From contig CM061065.1 of assembly GCA_030762895.1 (NCBI GenBank), positions 80,051,607-80,115,606 on the forward strand: a stretch of 64,000 nt of DNA, written 5' to 3'. A program made the position numbers and the translations under genes. This stretch comes from Sophora flavescens. Lineage: Eukaryota > Streptophyta > Magnoliopsida > Fabales > Fabaceae. Below are positions 45,173 through 57,891 of this stretch, in pieces (within the stretch, counting starts at the first letter, position 1; every line of letters starts with the position of its first letter). The notes under the pieces were generated by a model, which did not search any database, had not been told where the DNA came from, and saw nothing but the letters and a program-made list of their open reading frames with translations.

Positions 45173-45444
45173 TTGTGATAGAAACCAGAATTACTCTGCT
45201 CAATGAAACAGTAATTAGAACAAAAATGAAAGAGAAGAGTGTTTGTATTATTGATCAAAAGAGGGAGTTACAGGGGAAGGCTATTCCTTTGCCACATAGC
45301 TCAGCTCCTGTAGAGAGCTAGTGCTCTCTTTCCATAACAAACTTAATGATTCACAAAAGATACCCCACTCACACACCCTCATCCTATTTGTTACGTGATT
45401 CCTGAAAACCGTTACCACTGCCTTTTTCTCTCTCTGCCAGCACC

Positions 45445-46240
45445 TCATATTTTCCCGGCACTCCCTTTGTCTTTTCTAGTGTAAACCTTCCAGACCTTAG
45501 GCCCATGTGACAATTGTTGAACCAATTGTTCTTGTGGGCTTGCTAGTTTGTTTTGGGCTCTAACACTGCCAGTCTCTTCAAAATCAGCCTTGTCCTTAAG
45601 GCTGAATTGTGGGAACTGACTTTGATTTGTGAATTCCTCCTCCCAAGTAGCCTCTTCCGCGGATCTTCCCTTCCAATGTACCAGCACTTGGCGAACACTG
45701 TCACCGTCTTTGTTGACAGTTCTGGATGCAAGAACAGCAGCTGGTTCAAACATCTCCGGGTAATCTCCTCCCATTCTTGATGGCAATTCCTTCTCAACAC
45801 TGTAACTTCCCACAGCTTTCTTCAGCAGAGATGCATGAAAAACCGGATGTATTTTGGAGGTAGCAGGGAGTTTGAGCTTGTACGCCACTGCCCCCAAACG
45901 CTCTAACGCTTGGAAAGGCCCATAGTACCTTGCTGCTAGCTTGGCATTAATCCGTGAAACCACTGATTGCTGTCTATGAGGTCGAAGCTTCAGAAAAACC
46001 CATTCTCCCACTTCGAAACTCCTTTCTTGTCTCTTATTATCAGCCTGGTCTTTCTTCCTCCCTTGTGCCCGACGTAAATGGTGTTTCAATTGTCTAAGGG
46101 CCTCATCACGATCAACCAAATCACGCTGAACAGCTTCTACCTTTGTTTCCCCTTTTACCTTGTGATCATGGGGGGTTTTCGGCCATAGACCACTTCAAAG
46201 GGTGTAACCCCTGTAGTGACATGATAAGTAGTGTTATACC
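45445..46240 (-). pseudogene. GYP2 integrase C-terminus with chromodomain
   Basis: The frame contains VDRDEALRQLKHHLRRAQ, FEVGEWVFLKLRPHRQQSV, LAARYYGPFQALERLGAVAY and HPVFHASLLKKAVG, the standard gypsy integrase tail. A chromodomain-like VRQVLVHWKGRSAEEATWEE follows near residue 165. This identifies a chromovirus; chromodomains steer integration to marked chromatin. Confidence 0.88.
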
Positions 46241-46289
46241 AGTATTCAGCCCAGTGCAGCCATTGGAGCCAAGTGCGGGGCTGATCTGA

Positions 46290-46484
46290 TATAAACAACA
46301 ACAACAACAACAACAACCAAGCCTTATCCCACTAGGTGGGGTCGGCTACATGGATCATACGGCGCCATAATGTTCTATCATGAATCATGTTAATAGCTAA
46401 ATCATTGGCCTCTAAATATTTCTTGATAGTTTCTCCTATAGTTTTTTTTGGCCTACCTCTGCCTCTAGCGATTGGATTGCCCTC
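46290..46484 (-). mobile_element. 5'-truncated RTE-like non-LTR retrotransposon tail
   Basis: The minus strand reads RRVDQVEGNPIARGRGRPKK and TLWRRMIHVADPT, then a stop, GGGATAAGGCTTGG and a (TTG)n tail (the AAC run at 46294-46318 on the plus strand). Family-specific C-terminal residues followed by a trinucleotide tail are typical of plant RTE-type LINEs. It splits the GYP2 integrase between ETFLHCFMS and SDQPRTWLQW. TGATATA / TGACATA at the edges may be the target duplication. Confidence 0.8.
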
Positions 46485-47415
46485 CACCTGGTCCACTCTC
46501 CTTATTGACATAAAACAGTGCAAAAATGTTTCCAGGTACCTATTCACCACTTCCGTTTGTCCGTCCGTTTCTGGATGGTACGCAGAACACATTTTGAGGT
46601 GAGTTCCTTCTAACCGGAAAAGCCCTTTCCAAAAATTACTTACAAAAATCGGGTCCCGATCATTAACAATAGCTGTGGGAATTCCATGCAACCGAACGAC
46701 CTCCTTGGCAAAAACTTCAGCTATCACTCTTGCAGTGTAGGGGTGCTTTAAAGGAATGAAATGACTGTATTTTGAAAGCCTGTCCACTACGACAAAAATG
46801 GCTTCAAACCCTTTAGACTTTGGCAACCCAGTTATGAAATTCGTAGATACTGCCAAGTATGAGGGGTTGGAGAAGACCCCCAGGAGATGCTGCCAAGTAT
46901 TTCTGCCTTTGGCACACATCACACTCCCGAACATAATCTTGCACTCTCTTCTTTATCCCTACCCAATACACATTAGCCGCAATTCGCCGATAAGTTCTGT
47001 AAAAACCCGAATGTCCTCCTTGAGGAGAGGCATGGAACTCTTGCAGCAGCTTGGGAATCCACAACGAAGGAGCAGAAATGACCAATCTGTTTTTGTACAG
47101 CAATACCCCATTTTTATATTCAGACTCTGGTCTGGTTCCTGTACCCCTCTTCAAATCTTCAATAATTTTCAGCAAGGTGGCATCCTTGTGTACCTCCTCC
47201 ATAACCTGATCACTTTCTTCCCATATAGGATAGGACACCAAAGCACACATCTCCCCTGTTTCACTCAACCGAGACAACGCATCAGCTCCCCTATTTTCTG
47301 AACCCGGTTTGTATATAATGTCAAACCTGTATCCTAACAACTTGGCTGCCCAATTTTGTTGATCCATAGTAGAAATCCGCTGCTGCAGTAGTTGTTTGAG
47401 GCTTCTGGTCTGTAG
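46485..47415 (-). pseudogene. GYP2 RNase H end, zinc-binding domain and integrase core
   Basis: In order: LLQQRISTMDQQNWAAKLLG, YKPGSENRGADALSRL (end of RNase H), HASPQGGHSGFYRTYRRI with YVRECDVCQRQK (HHCC zinc-binding), and the integrase core with FITGLPKSKGFEAIFVVVDR, VNDRDPIFVSNFWKGLF and SAYHPETDGQTEVVNRYLE. A frame change lies near 46815-46900, with a short local duplication of CTGCCAAGTAT. The left part is broken by the RTE tail. Confidence 0.85.
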
Positions 47416-47420
47416 AAACC

Positions 47421-50400
47421 TGTTGAATATAATTAATATATGGACGGTGGATTTATGTGGACGGTGGAGTCTCATCCATTGTATTCTTATGATTCATTGT
47501 ATATTTCTCCTAGGACTTAGTATAGACTTTTATTGTTCTAGGAATCAATTCTAGAGTCAAGTGTATATATATCTTGCACTCCTATTCATTATCAATACAA
47601 GTAAAAGTATTCAATTTTCATATTCAAGTTGGTACTAGAGCTCTCTTCGTTCCTGGTTAGTGTTGTTTGGGGTTCAGCTACAGTGCTGACCCATCGTGTT
47701 GTTTGGGGTTCGGCTACAATGCTGACCCATCGTTTTTTTTAGTTGTCCGGTGACCGGAGTAACACCGGCAACCACCTCAGAAGTCGCCGACCGGAAGTCC
47801 CACCGAGCGTCGCCTCCATATTCGCCTCCACACTCCCTCACGCGCCACCGCCAAAATCTCCACTCTCCGGCACGTGTGACCCACGCACCACCTTCCTGGC
47901 CGTCTTTTTCGCTGCCGCTTGCACTGCCGTGTTAGCCGTCTCCTCCCGGTTCTGTTCTGCCCCTGTTTGGTTTGTGGGTCTGTCGTTGTGCTACCCCTTC
48001 TTTGAATCTTGAGGTTGTTTGTATACAGTTGCCCTTCTTCCATGGCAAAGAAGAACAACTTGAGCCCCTGTTTGATTTTTGGGTCCCCCACCATTACTAC
48101 CAAGTCAGACGAAGATCATCTACTTTCGATCAACGAGTATAAGGAGTATCTTCAATTTAAAGCCACTCAACAGGCTTTTTCTTCGGCTTTTCCTTCGGCC
48201 ACCATTGCTCACACTGGTAACTCTAAAGTTTGACTCTCTCAATCTACATCTGTTGGATCTTGAATTTTAGACTCTGGTTCTTCTGATCACCTAGCTGGTA
48301 ATCCTTCTCTTTTCTCTAAATTGCCATTCCCTGAAACATCTCACAGTATTACTCTTGCCGATGGGTCTAAAGCACAAGCCGCTGGTATTGGTCAAGCTTC
48401 ACCTCTTCCATCCTTACCTTTAAATTCAGTCTTCTTTGTACTGGATTGTCCCTTTAATTTAATTTCAATTAGCCAAATTACTCGTACTCTAAATTGCTCC
48501 ATAACCTTTAATTCTGATTCCTTTGTTATACAGGACCGGAGTACGGGACAAACGATTGGATCTGGATCTGAATCACAGGGCCTCTACTATCTTCGATCTT
48601 CCTCATCCACCGTATGTGCTGTTTCAGAGTCTGTCGATCTCTTACATCGTCGTATGGGTTATCCAAGTCTAGAAAAATTAAAGCAGATGGTCCCTCATCT
48701 TTCACATTTGAAGACCTTGAACTATGAGTCATGTCAACTTGGAAAACATGTTAGAGTATCTTTTCCTAGTAGTGCCAGTAGTCGAACTATGTCTCCTTTT
48801 GATATTATCCACTTTGATGTTGGGGGTCCTAGTCGTATTCCTACTGTTCGAGGATATAGGTATTATGTTACTTTCATTGATGATTTCTCAAGAAGCACTT
48901 GGTTATTTTTAATGAAAAATCGTCCTGAGTTATTTGATGTCTTTCAAACCTTTACAGATAAAGAATCAGTTTGGAAAAACAATTCATATTTTGCACAGTG
49001 ATAATGCAAAAGAATATTTTTCTGCATCTTTTAAATCCTTTTTGAGTTCTCATGGCATCATACATCAGTCCAGTTGTCCTCACACACCACAGCAAAATGG
49101 TGTTGCTGAACGCAAACATCGTCATCTTGTTGATACAGCTCGGACTCTTTTAATAAATGCCAATGCACCCTTGAAGTTTTGGGGTGGCGCTGTTCTTACG
49201 GCCTGTTATTTGGTAAATGAATGCCATCTTCTGTTTTGGGTAATAAAATCCCTCACTCTATTTTATTTCTTAACGATTCTCTTTATACTGTTCCCCCTAG
49301 TGTGTTTTGTTCTACTTGTTTTGTCCATGATCTTTCTCCTGGTCGTGATAAGTTGTCTGAACGGGCTGTTAAATGTGTCTTTCTTGGGTATTCTCGAGTG
49401 CAAAAGGGATATCGATGTTATTGTCCCTCTACACATCGCTTTTATGTATCTGCAGATGTTACATTTTTTGAAGATACCCCTTACTTTGTCACATCAGCTA
49501 CCTCCGACTCTACTCCATCTCAGGTACTGCCCATTCCTCAACTTGCACAGCCACAGGATGACTGCCCGTTTCATCGATATGGTATTTTTTATGAGCGTCG
49601 GGCTTTGAAAGTTTCTGAGATCACACCCAGTATTGATCCTCCTTATTCAGCTCCCGCTCCAATCGCTTCTCCCACTGCGGTCCAACCAGTCGCTTCCGCT
49701 GACTTACCAATTGCCCTTCGCAAACGTAATCGTTCTACTCTTAATCCCCATCCCATTTACAATTTCCTTAGTTACCATCGATTATCTCCTTCCCATTATG
49801 CCTTTGTATCTGCCTTGTCATCTGTTACCATTCCCAAGAATGTTTAGGAAGCACTATCTCATCCAGGATGGCGACAGGCAATGATTGATGAGATGACGGC
49901 TTTGGAATCTAATCATACATGGACCCTTGTTTCCCCTCCTGCTGGGAAATCAGTAGTTGGTTGTTGATGGGTATTTACGGTTAAAGTTGGTCCTAATGGG
50001 CAGGTGGATCGCTTGAAATCCCGACTGGTCGCAAATGGGTACACTCAGATCTATGGTCTGGATTACGGTGATACTTTTTCTCCCGTTGCTAAGATGGCAT
50101 CTGTTCGTTTGTTCTTGTCGATGGCCGCCATGAGACACTAGCCATTATACCAGCTGGATATTAAAAATGCATTCTTACATGGTGATCTGGAGGAGGAAAT
50201 CTATATGGAACAACCACCTGGGTTTGTTGCTCAGGGGGAGTCGGATCTTGTTTGCAGGTTACAGAAGTCCTTCTATGGCTTAAAACAGTCACCACGCGCT
50301 TGGTTTGGGAAGTTCAGTAACATCATCCAGCAGTTTGGCATGATTCGTTGCGAGGCAGACCATTCTGTATTCTTTAAATGCTCATCCTTGAATAAACGTA

Positions 50401-51587
50401 TTTATCTCGTGGTGTATGTGGATGATATTGTTATTACAGGTGACGATCAAGAAGGCGTTAAGGAATTGAAGCAACACTTGTTTAAACATTTTCAAACCAA
50501 AGATCTTGGACAATTGCGGTATTTTCTTGGGATTGAAGTAGCCCAATAAAGAACAGGTGTTGCCATTTCTCAGAGGAAATATGCCCTTGAAATTCTTGAT
50601 GAAACAGGGATGCTAGATTGTAAACATGTCGATACTCCTATGGACCCAAATGTAAAGCTTCTACCTAATGAGGGGGAGCCCCATCCTGACCCAGACAGAT
50701 ATAGAAGATTAGTTGGGAAGTTAAATTATCTCACCATGACTCGACCTGACCTTGCTTTTTCGGTTAGTGTTGTAAGTCAGTTTCTCAACTCACCATGTGA
50801 CAGTCATTGGAATGATGTTGTTCGGATCCTAAGATATATCAAGGGATCACCTGGTAAAGGGATTGTTTATATGGACAGGGGTCATACTAATATCATGGGG
50901 TATACAGATGCAAATTGGGCAGGCGATGCTAGTGATAGGAGGTCTACTTCAGGCTACTGTGTGCTTATTGGAGGTAATCCGATTTCATGGAAAAGTAAGA
51001 AGCAGAATATTATTGCAAGATCAAGCACAGAAGCAGAGTATCGTGCTATGGCTAATACTACTTGTGAACTCCTATGGCTAAAATATTTGCTCCAAGAGTT
51101 GAAGTTTTGTGAGATAGGTCCTATGGAACTTGCTTGTGACAACCAATCAGCATTGTATCTTTCTTCAAATCCTATCTTCCATGAAAGAACCAAGCATATA
51201 GAAGTTGATTGTCCCTTCATCCGGGAAAAGATCCTCTCGAGCATCATTAAGACTTCCTTTGTGGGTACTAGAGATCAGCTTGCAGATATGATGACCAAGT
51301 CTTTACGGGGTCCTAGAATAGCATACATATGTGACAAGCTGATTGCATCAGACATATATGCTCCAGCCTGAGGGGGAGTGTTGAATATAATTAATATATG
51401 GACGGTGGATTTATGTGGACGGTGGAGTCCCATCCATTGTATTCTTATGATTCATTGTATATTTCTCCTAGGACTTTGTATAGACTTTTATTGTTCTAGG
51501 AATCAAGTCTAGAGTCAAGTGTATGTATATCTTGCACTCATATTCATTATCAATACAAGTAAAAGTATTCAGTTTTCATATTCAAGT
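47421..51587 (+). mobile_element. Ty1/copia element inserted in GYP2 RNase H
   Basis: The LTRs are both 209 bp, 47421-47629 and 51379-51587 (TGTTGAATATAATTAATATA...). The perfect target duplication AAACC is at 47416-47420 and 51588-51592. The primer site TGGTACTAGAGC starts at 47630 and the polypurine tract CTGAGGGGGAG precedes 51379. Six differences between the LTRs (about 3%) are visible. Gag is almost completely deleted and pol has several stops and frameshifts, so it is not autonomous. Confidence 0.92.
48042..51371 (+). pseudogene. Copia (47421-51587) gag remnant and pol
   Basis: Gag begins MAKKNNLSPCLIFGSPTITT and jumps directly to YKEYLQFKATQQAF, the stretch just before protease, so the gag core and zinc knuckle are lost. 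Protease lacks its usual WIID start (SGSSDHLAGNPSLFSKL). Integrase runs 48590-49480 (HRRMGYPSLEKLKQ, FDIIHFDVGGPSRIP, LHSDNAKEYFSASF, CPHTPQQNGVAERKH). RT follows from about 49880 (QAMIDEMTAL, IYMEQPPGFVAQGE, YGLKQSPRAWFGKF, VYVDDIVITGDDQ). RNase H ends at 51371 (SSTEAEYRAMA, CDNQSALYLS). Stops occur near 49965, 50140 and 50547. Confidence 0.88.
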
Positions 51588-51592
51588 AAACC

Positions 51593-52353
51593 ATAAAGTG
51601 CCTTCCCAACAAATAAGGCCTCCAATGTTGAATGGCCAACACTACCGCCATCAATTCTTTTTCGTAAGCTGACTTGTACAAATTCCTTTCACCCAAAGCT
51701 TTGCTGAAAAATATGATAGGCCTCCCATTTTGCATCAGAATGGCACCCACACCAAGTCCCTTGGCATCACACTCTATTATAAGTTCTTTAGTGAAATCAG
51801 GTAGAGCAAGAACAGGGGCTGTAGTCATTTTTGTTTTCAACAATTCAAATGCTGCCCATGCTTTTGGTCCCCACTTAAACCCTTCTTTCTTAGTAAGCTC
51901 AGTTAAAGGCCTCGCAATCTTGCCATAGTCTTGTATAAACTTACGATAGTAACCGGTTAAGCCCAGAAACCCCCTGACTCCTTTAACATTTTTTGGAATT
52001 GGCCTTTGAATTACGCTTCTGATCTTGCTATGATCCATAGTGACCGCTTCCTTAGATATTAGGTATCCCCAATACTCCACTGTGGACTTCACAAACTGAC
52101 ATTTTTTCTGATCAGCCACCAATTTCTGATGCTGCAGCAACTCTAACACCTCTGCTAAGTGTATTTGATGTGTCACCCAATCCGGGCTGTAAACTAGGAT
52201 GTCATCGAAGAACACAAGCACAAACTTCCTTAACATGGGCCTAAAAATATCATTCATTAGAGCTTGAAAAGTTGATGGTGTGTTCATTAACCCAAAAGGC
52301 ATCACCAAATATTCGTAATGCCCCTCATGGGTTCTAAAAGCGGGTTTGTGCAC
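51593..52353 (-). pseudogene. GYP2 reverse transcriptase/RNase H core
   Basis: The frame reads FRTHEGHYEYLVMPFGLMN, the catalytic VLVFFDDILVYSPD, VKGVRGFLGLTGYYRKF and FSKALGERNLYKSAYEKELM, and ends RPYLLGRHFMVY where the copia LTR intervenes. The RNase H continues on the other side of the copia element (47415) after a single-base frameshift. Confidence 0.9.
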
Positions 52354-52391
52354 ATCTTCCTCCTTAACTCTAACTTGATGATATCCCGACT

Positions 52392-52964
52392 TTAGACCAG
52401 CTTACAGAAAAATTGAGTGCCATGCAACTCATCTAACAACTCATCAATTACAGGAATGGGGAATTTGTCGGGTACAGTTACCTTGTTTAGAGCTTGGTAG
52501 TCCACACTCATTCTCCACGTCTCATCTTTCTTTTTAACCAAAATGACCGGGCTGGAGAAAGCACTCTGAATGTATCTGATTACTCCAGAATTCAGCATCT
52601 CTTGAACCTGTTTTCCAATTTCGTTTTTATGATAATGAGGGTAGCGATAGGGCCTCACATTCACTGGCCCTTGTCCCTCAAATAATGTGATAGCATGCTC
52701 TTTTCCTCTCCTCGGCGGTAACCCTTTAGGTTCCTTGAACACCTCTGCATATTGGGCTAGCAACCTCTCAATTTCTCCCTGCTGTTTCACATCAATACCC
52801 CCATGTGTTTCTGTCCTTGCTGAATTGTTAGTAAAATGGACTTCTGTAGAAAAACGTAGGCCCCCAATTATCCCTTTTTTCCTCCCCAAGATACTTTGCA
52901 AGGCTGTTTGCGCTGTGTACTGTCCCCTCTCTCCTCTTACTTCAACCCATTTGCCATTTAAATG
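52392..52964 (-). pseudogene. GYP2 protease-RT linker and RT N-terminus
   Basis: It contains QSILGRKKGIIGGLRF, LLAQYAEVFKEPKGLPPRRG, VNVRPYRYPHYHKNEIG and VKKKDETWRMSVDYQALNKV, ending LDELHGTQFF before a frame break at about 52390. The reading can be followed upstream to LNGKWVEVRGERGQY at 52964, where the copia A LTR begins. Confidence 0.88.
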
Positions 52965-53083
52965 TGTAGAAAGTGTATTTCCTTACTTTCATTACTTAGT
53001 CGAAAAGAGTTATTACAAGGCTATATGTACAACATACACAAATGGGCTTATGGGCCTACTACCTAACATTCTAACACTCCCCC

Positions 53084-54597
53084 TCAAGTTGGAGCATGTA
53101 GATTATATTCATCCAGCTTGTTACAAATAAACTCAATCCGGGGGGCCCGAAGAGATTTAGTGAAAATATCAGCTAGTTGATTATTAGAACTAATGTAACT
53201 AGTGACAATACAACCATATATAACTTTTTCTCTAATAAAATGACAATCCACTTCAATATTTTTGGTCCTCTCATGAAAAACCGGGTTGGAAGCAATATGA
53301 AGAGCAGCTTGATTATCACAAAACAACTCCATTTGAGAGACCTCTATAAATTTCAGCTCATGAATTAATTGCTTGATCCAGATAAGCTCACATGTGACCA
53401 AGGCCATAGCACGATACTCAGCCTCAGCGCTAGATCTAGCTACAACCTCCTGCTTCTTACTTTTCTAGGAGACAAGATTACCTCCTACAAGAACACAGTA
53501 TCCTGAGGTAGAACGTCTATCAGAGGGAGATCCAGCCCAATCAGCATCCGAATAACCAATCACATGGGAATGACCTTTGTTTTCATACAATAAACCTTGA
53601 CCGGGAGATCCTTTAACATACCTCAAAATACGAACAACTGCATTCCAATGACTATCATGGGGAGACTGAAGGAATTGACTCACCACTGAAACAACAAACG
53701 AAATGTCTGGATGAATGATGGTAAGATAATTAGCTTACCAACTAGTCTCCAATACCTACCCGGATGACTCAATGGCTCCCCCTGACCAGGAAGAAGTTTA
53801 ACATTAGGATCCATAGCAGAGTTAATCGGTTTACAGTCTGACATGCCAGTTTCCTCAAGAATGTCCAATACATATTTCCTTTGAGAGACAACGACATCAC
53901 ATTTAGATTGAGCCACTTCAATACCCAAAAAGTATTTAAGTAAGCCCAAGTCCTTGGTCTGAAAATGATGAAACAAGTGTTTCTTCAACTTTTCAATGCC
54001 ATCTTGATCATCTCCTGTTATGACAATATCATCAACATAAACTACCAAATAGATGCACCTTCCCTGAGAGTTATGCCTATAAAAGACTGTATGATCAGAA
54101 TCACAGCAAGACATTCCAAATTCTTGAATAACAGTGCTAAACCTTCCAAACCAGGCACGAGGAGATTGCTTCAAACCATAAAGAAAACGGCGAAGTTTAC
54201 AAACCAGATTAGACTCCCCCTGAGCAACAAAGCCAGGCGGTTGCTCCATATAAATCTCCTCATGGAGCTCACCATAAAGAAATGCGTTCTTAATATCAAA
54301 CTGAAACAAGGGCCAAGAACGAATGGCAGCTATTGCTAAGAATAAACGAATAGATGACATCTTAGCAATGGGAGAGAAGGTATCTGTGTAGTCTTGGCCA
54401 TAAAACTGAGTGTACCCTTTAGCAACAAGGCGGGCCTTAAGGCGATCAACCTGACCATCGGAACCAACTTTAACAGTGAAAATCCAACGACAAGCTACAG
54501 GAGTTTTACCTGGAAGGAGATGGACCAACTCCCAAGTACCATTAGTATGAAGTGCAGTCATCTCATCCACCATTGCCTGACGCCTTCTTGGATGTGA
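53084..54597 (-). pseudogene. Copia A reverse transcriptase and RNase H
   Basis: RT reads RRRQAMVDEMTALHTNGTWE, FDIKNAFLYGELHEEIYM, YGLKQSPRAWFGRF and VYVDDIVITGDDQ. RNase H reads YSDADWAGSPSDRRSTSGY, then CDNQAALHIASNPVFHERT and QLADIFTKSLRAPR. Frames break near 53690 (end of RT) and 53465 (a stop in WKSKK). Coordinates follow the left copy of the internal duplication. Confidence 0.88.
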
Positions 54598-54988
54598 AAG
54601 TGCCTATAAAAGACTGTATGATCAGAATCACAGCGAGACATTCCAAATTCTTGAATAACAGTGCTAAACCTTCCAAACCAGGCACGAGGAGATTGCTTCA
54701 AACCATAAAGAGAACGGCGAAGTTTACAAACCAGATTAAACTCCCCCTGAGCAACAAAGCCAGGCGGTTGCTCCATATAAATCTCCTCATGAAGCTCACC
54801 ATGAAGAAATGCATTCTTAATATCAAGCTGAAACAAGGGCCAAGAACGAATGGTAGTTATTGCCAAGAATAAACGAATGACATCTTCGCACTGGGAGAGA
54901 AGGTATCCCGTGTAGTCTTGGCCATAAACCTGAATGTACCCTTTAGCAACAAGGCGGGCCTTAAGGCGATCAACCTGACCATCAGAAC
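54066..54988 (-). repeat. Tandem duplication of ~530 bp within copia A RT
   Basis: The segment running from the QAMVDEMTAL region to HTVFYRH is present twice head to tail: once at 54066-54597 and again at 54598-54988 plus 59826-59960, the second copy being split by copia B. The join is visible near 54597, where HTVFYRH is followed directly by the start of the other copy. Single-base changes make the right copy more decayed. Confidence 0.8.
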
Positions 54989-55189
54989 TGTTGAAAGACT
55001 TGGACATAATGTAGATAACAATATTTGTGAAATGCTTGAATGAATCTTCTATTCATCATACTTGATATATATATACACTAAACAGTAACTACACTTTACA
55101 ATTTACAAGGAAATTTAATTCCTAGGAACATAGTTAAGCTCTCACACCGCCCACACCGTCCACACCGTCCAACTAATATCAATGGTCCC

Positions 55190-57891
55190 CCTCAAGCTGG
55201 AGCATATAAATCAAATGCTCCAAGCTTGGAGCAAATATTTTGAATTCTTGGTCCTCTTAGAGATTTTGTAAAGACGTCGGCCAGTTGATCATTAGAGCTA
55301 ACAAATTCGGTGACGACTTCTTTAGAAAGGACTTTCTCTCGGACAAAATGACAATCGATCTCGATATGTTTAGTTCTCTCGTGAAATCTTGGATTGGAAG
55401 CTATATGGAGGGCTGCTTGGTTATCACAAAGATAGCTTCATTTGTTGAGTATCTCCAAACTTCAATTCCTGAAGAAGTTGTTTAATCCAAATGAGCTCAC
55501 ACGTGGCTATCGCCATGGCTCTATATTCAGCCTCTGCACTAGACCTTGCAACAACATTTTGTTTCTTACTCTTCCACGAGACAAGGTTTCCTCCAATAGA
55601 CACACAATACCCTGAAGTGGAACGCCTATCAATAGGTGATCCTGCCCAATCTGCATCGCAAAATCCAACTACTTGAGTGTTTCCTTTGTCTTCATAGAGT
55701 AGTCCTTGTCCTGGTGTCTTTTTAATGTATCTCGAGATTCAGACATCGCATCCCAATGATCATTATGAGGAGACTGCATGAATTGACTCACCACTCCAAC
55801 AGCAAAGGAAATATCTGGCCTTGTAATAGTGAGATAGATGAGCTTCCCAACCAATCTCCGATATCTTTCTGGATCGGAATAAGGCTCCCCCTGGTTGGGT
55901 AGCAGTTTTTGATTTGGATCCATAGGACTATCAACTGGTCGACAATCCAACATACCAGTTTCTTTAAGTATATCTAACACATACTTCCTTTGTGAGATGA
56001 TAATCCCGTCTTCTGACTGAGCAACTTCAATTCCAAGAAAGTATTTTAGCTTTCCCAAATCTTTTGTCTGAAAGTGACTAAATAGGTGTTGCTTTAGCTC
56101 AGCAATTTTTTTCTGGTCATTTCCCGTGATGACTATATCATCTGCATAGACCACCAAGTAAACACATTTACTTGGAGAGGTATGGCAGTAAAAAACTGAA
56201 TGGTCAGCTTCACTACGTTTCACCCCAAAAGCTTGAACAACTGAGCTGAATTTTCCAAACCAAGCTCGTGGGGATTGTTTGAGTCCATAAAGAGACCGTC
56301 GCAGTTTGCAAACCAAGCTAGACTCCCCCTGAGCAACAAATCCAGGTGGTTGCTCCATATAAATCTCCTCTTCTAATTCTCCATGCAGGAATGCATTTTT
56401 AATATCCAACTGGTACAGTGGTCAATGACGGATGGCGGCTATGGCAAGAAATAGTCGAACAGAAGTAATTTTAGCCACAGGAGAGAAAGTATCTCCATAA
56501 TCAAGGCCATAAATCTGGGTATAACCTTTGGCTACCAATCGAGCTTTGAGACGATCAATCTGTCCATCGGCCCCAACTTTTATAGCATAAACCCACCGAC
56601 AACCAACGGGTTTCTTGCCGGAGGAAGAGGAACTAACTCCCATGTACCATTATGCTCCAAAGCCCGCATTTCATCAATCATGGCTTGTCGCCATCCTGGA
56701 TGATCAAGTGCTTCACAAAAATTTTTAGGAAGAGTAACAGAAGATAAAGAAGACACAAAAGAATGATAAGAAGGAGAGAGACGATGATAACTTGAGAAGT
56801 TATAAATAGGATGGGGATTACGTGTGGACCGAGTACCTTTCCTAAGAGCAATGGGCAAGTCATGATTATCCTCGTGTAGGTCCGTAGTCGGGTTGTCTGG
56901 TCAAGTAGGACATGATTCAACCGGGTCTTTCAAGTACCTTCAAGTTCTGTATTGGGAATTCGTGGGACGACGCCGATATAGGATGGGTGATCCGTGAGTC
57001 TCTTCGGTGGAGGATTGACAGGAATATCTACGGAAGAATCGGCGTTGACTCTGATTCCTGCAAAGGTGATGGACCGAGATAGGGAATAGGAAAAACTTCA
57101 TGAAGAGTATTAGACTCAACGATGGAGGGCGAGAAATATGACTTTTCTTCAAAAAAAGTTACATCTGCCGTGATATAATAACGATTGTGAACTGGAGAGA
57201 AACAGCGGTAGCCTTTCTGTAATCTGGAATATCCAAGGAAAACACATTTGATGGCTCTAGCAGCAAGCTTATCAAGACCTGGAGACAAATCATGAACAAA
57301 ACAAGTGCATCCAAAAATACGTGGCGCAACATGAAATAGTGGTTCTTTAGGAAACAAGATGGAATGTGGAATTTTATTTTCAATAGAGGAAGAAGGCATC
57401 CGATTTATCAGAAAACACGCTGTCAAAACAGCATCACCCCAATGTCGGACAGGTGTATTTGCATGAAGTAATAATGTCCGAGCAGTCTCAACAATATGTC
57501 TGTTCTTCCTTTCGGCAATGCCATTCTGATGTGGGGTATGAGGACAAGAGGATTGATGGAGAATGCCCTGTGTTGACAAAAAAGAAGAAATAGCAGAAGA
57601 AAAATATTCTTTTGCATTATCACTTCTAAAGATCTTAACTGTCTTATCAAATTGAGTTTTTATTTCATTAATAAAAGAAGTGAGAATGGACAAAATTTCA
57701 GAACGTTCTTTCATTAAGAACACCCAAGTACATCGAGAAAACTCATCAATGAAGGTAACAAAATATCTATACCCCATAGAAGAGACACGACTAGGGCCCC
57801 ATATATCAGAATGAATAATTGAAAAAGGAGAATCAACACGACTTTCAAGATGTCTAACAAAAGAAGAACGAACATGTTTTCCTAGCTGACA
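55190..57891 (-). pseudogene. Copia B integrase, RT and RNase H
   Basis: Integrase: YRYFVTFIDEFSRCTWVFLM, IFRSDNAKEYFSSAISS, CPHTPHQNGIAERKNRH, KCVFLGYSRLQKGYRCF. RT: DIKNAFLHGELEEEIYMEQP, YGLKQSPRAWFGKF and VYADDIVITGNDQ. The catalytic motif reads YADD rather than YVDD, a point change that would impair but not necessarily abolish RT. RNase H (55190-55740) is in broken frames (SSAEAEYRAMAIATCEL). The coding region ends at the polypurine tract near 55185. Confidence 0.85.

Larger units (their letters stand above)
45173..52964 (-). mobile_element. GYP2: Ty3/gypsy chromovirus, interrupted, 5' end not in window
   Basis: From right to left on the minus strand: a pre-RT segment and RT (52392-52901), RT/RNase H (51593-52353), the end of RNase H and the integrase zinc-binding part (46813-47415), integrase core (46485-46812), integrase end and chromodomain (45445-46240), and a presumed 3' LTR (about 45173-45440, ending ...TTTCTATCACA on the minus strand). 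It is interrupted by a copia element (47421-51587) and an RTE-like tail (about 46290-46484). Its gag and 5' LTR were separated by the copia A insertion at 52965 and lie beyond the window. Confidence 0.88.

Noticed and set aside
53965..54872. Plus-strand frames of 106-124 codons at 53965-54339 and 54552-54872
   Set aside because: They are antisense shadows of the copia A reverse transcriptase; the two look alike only because that RT segment is duplicated.
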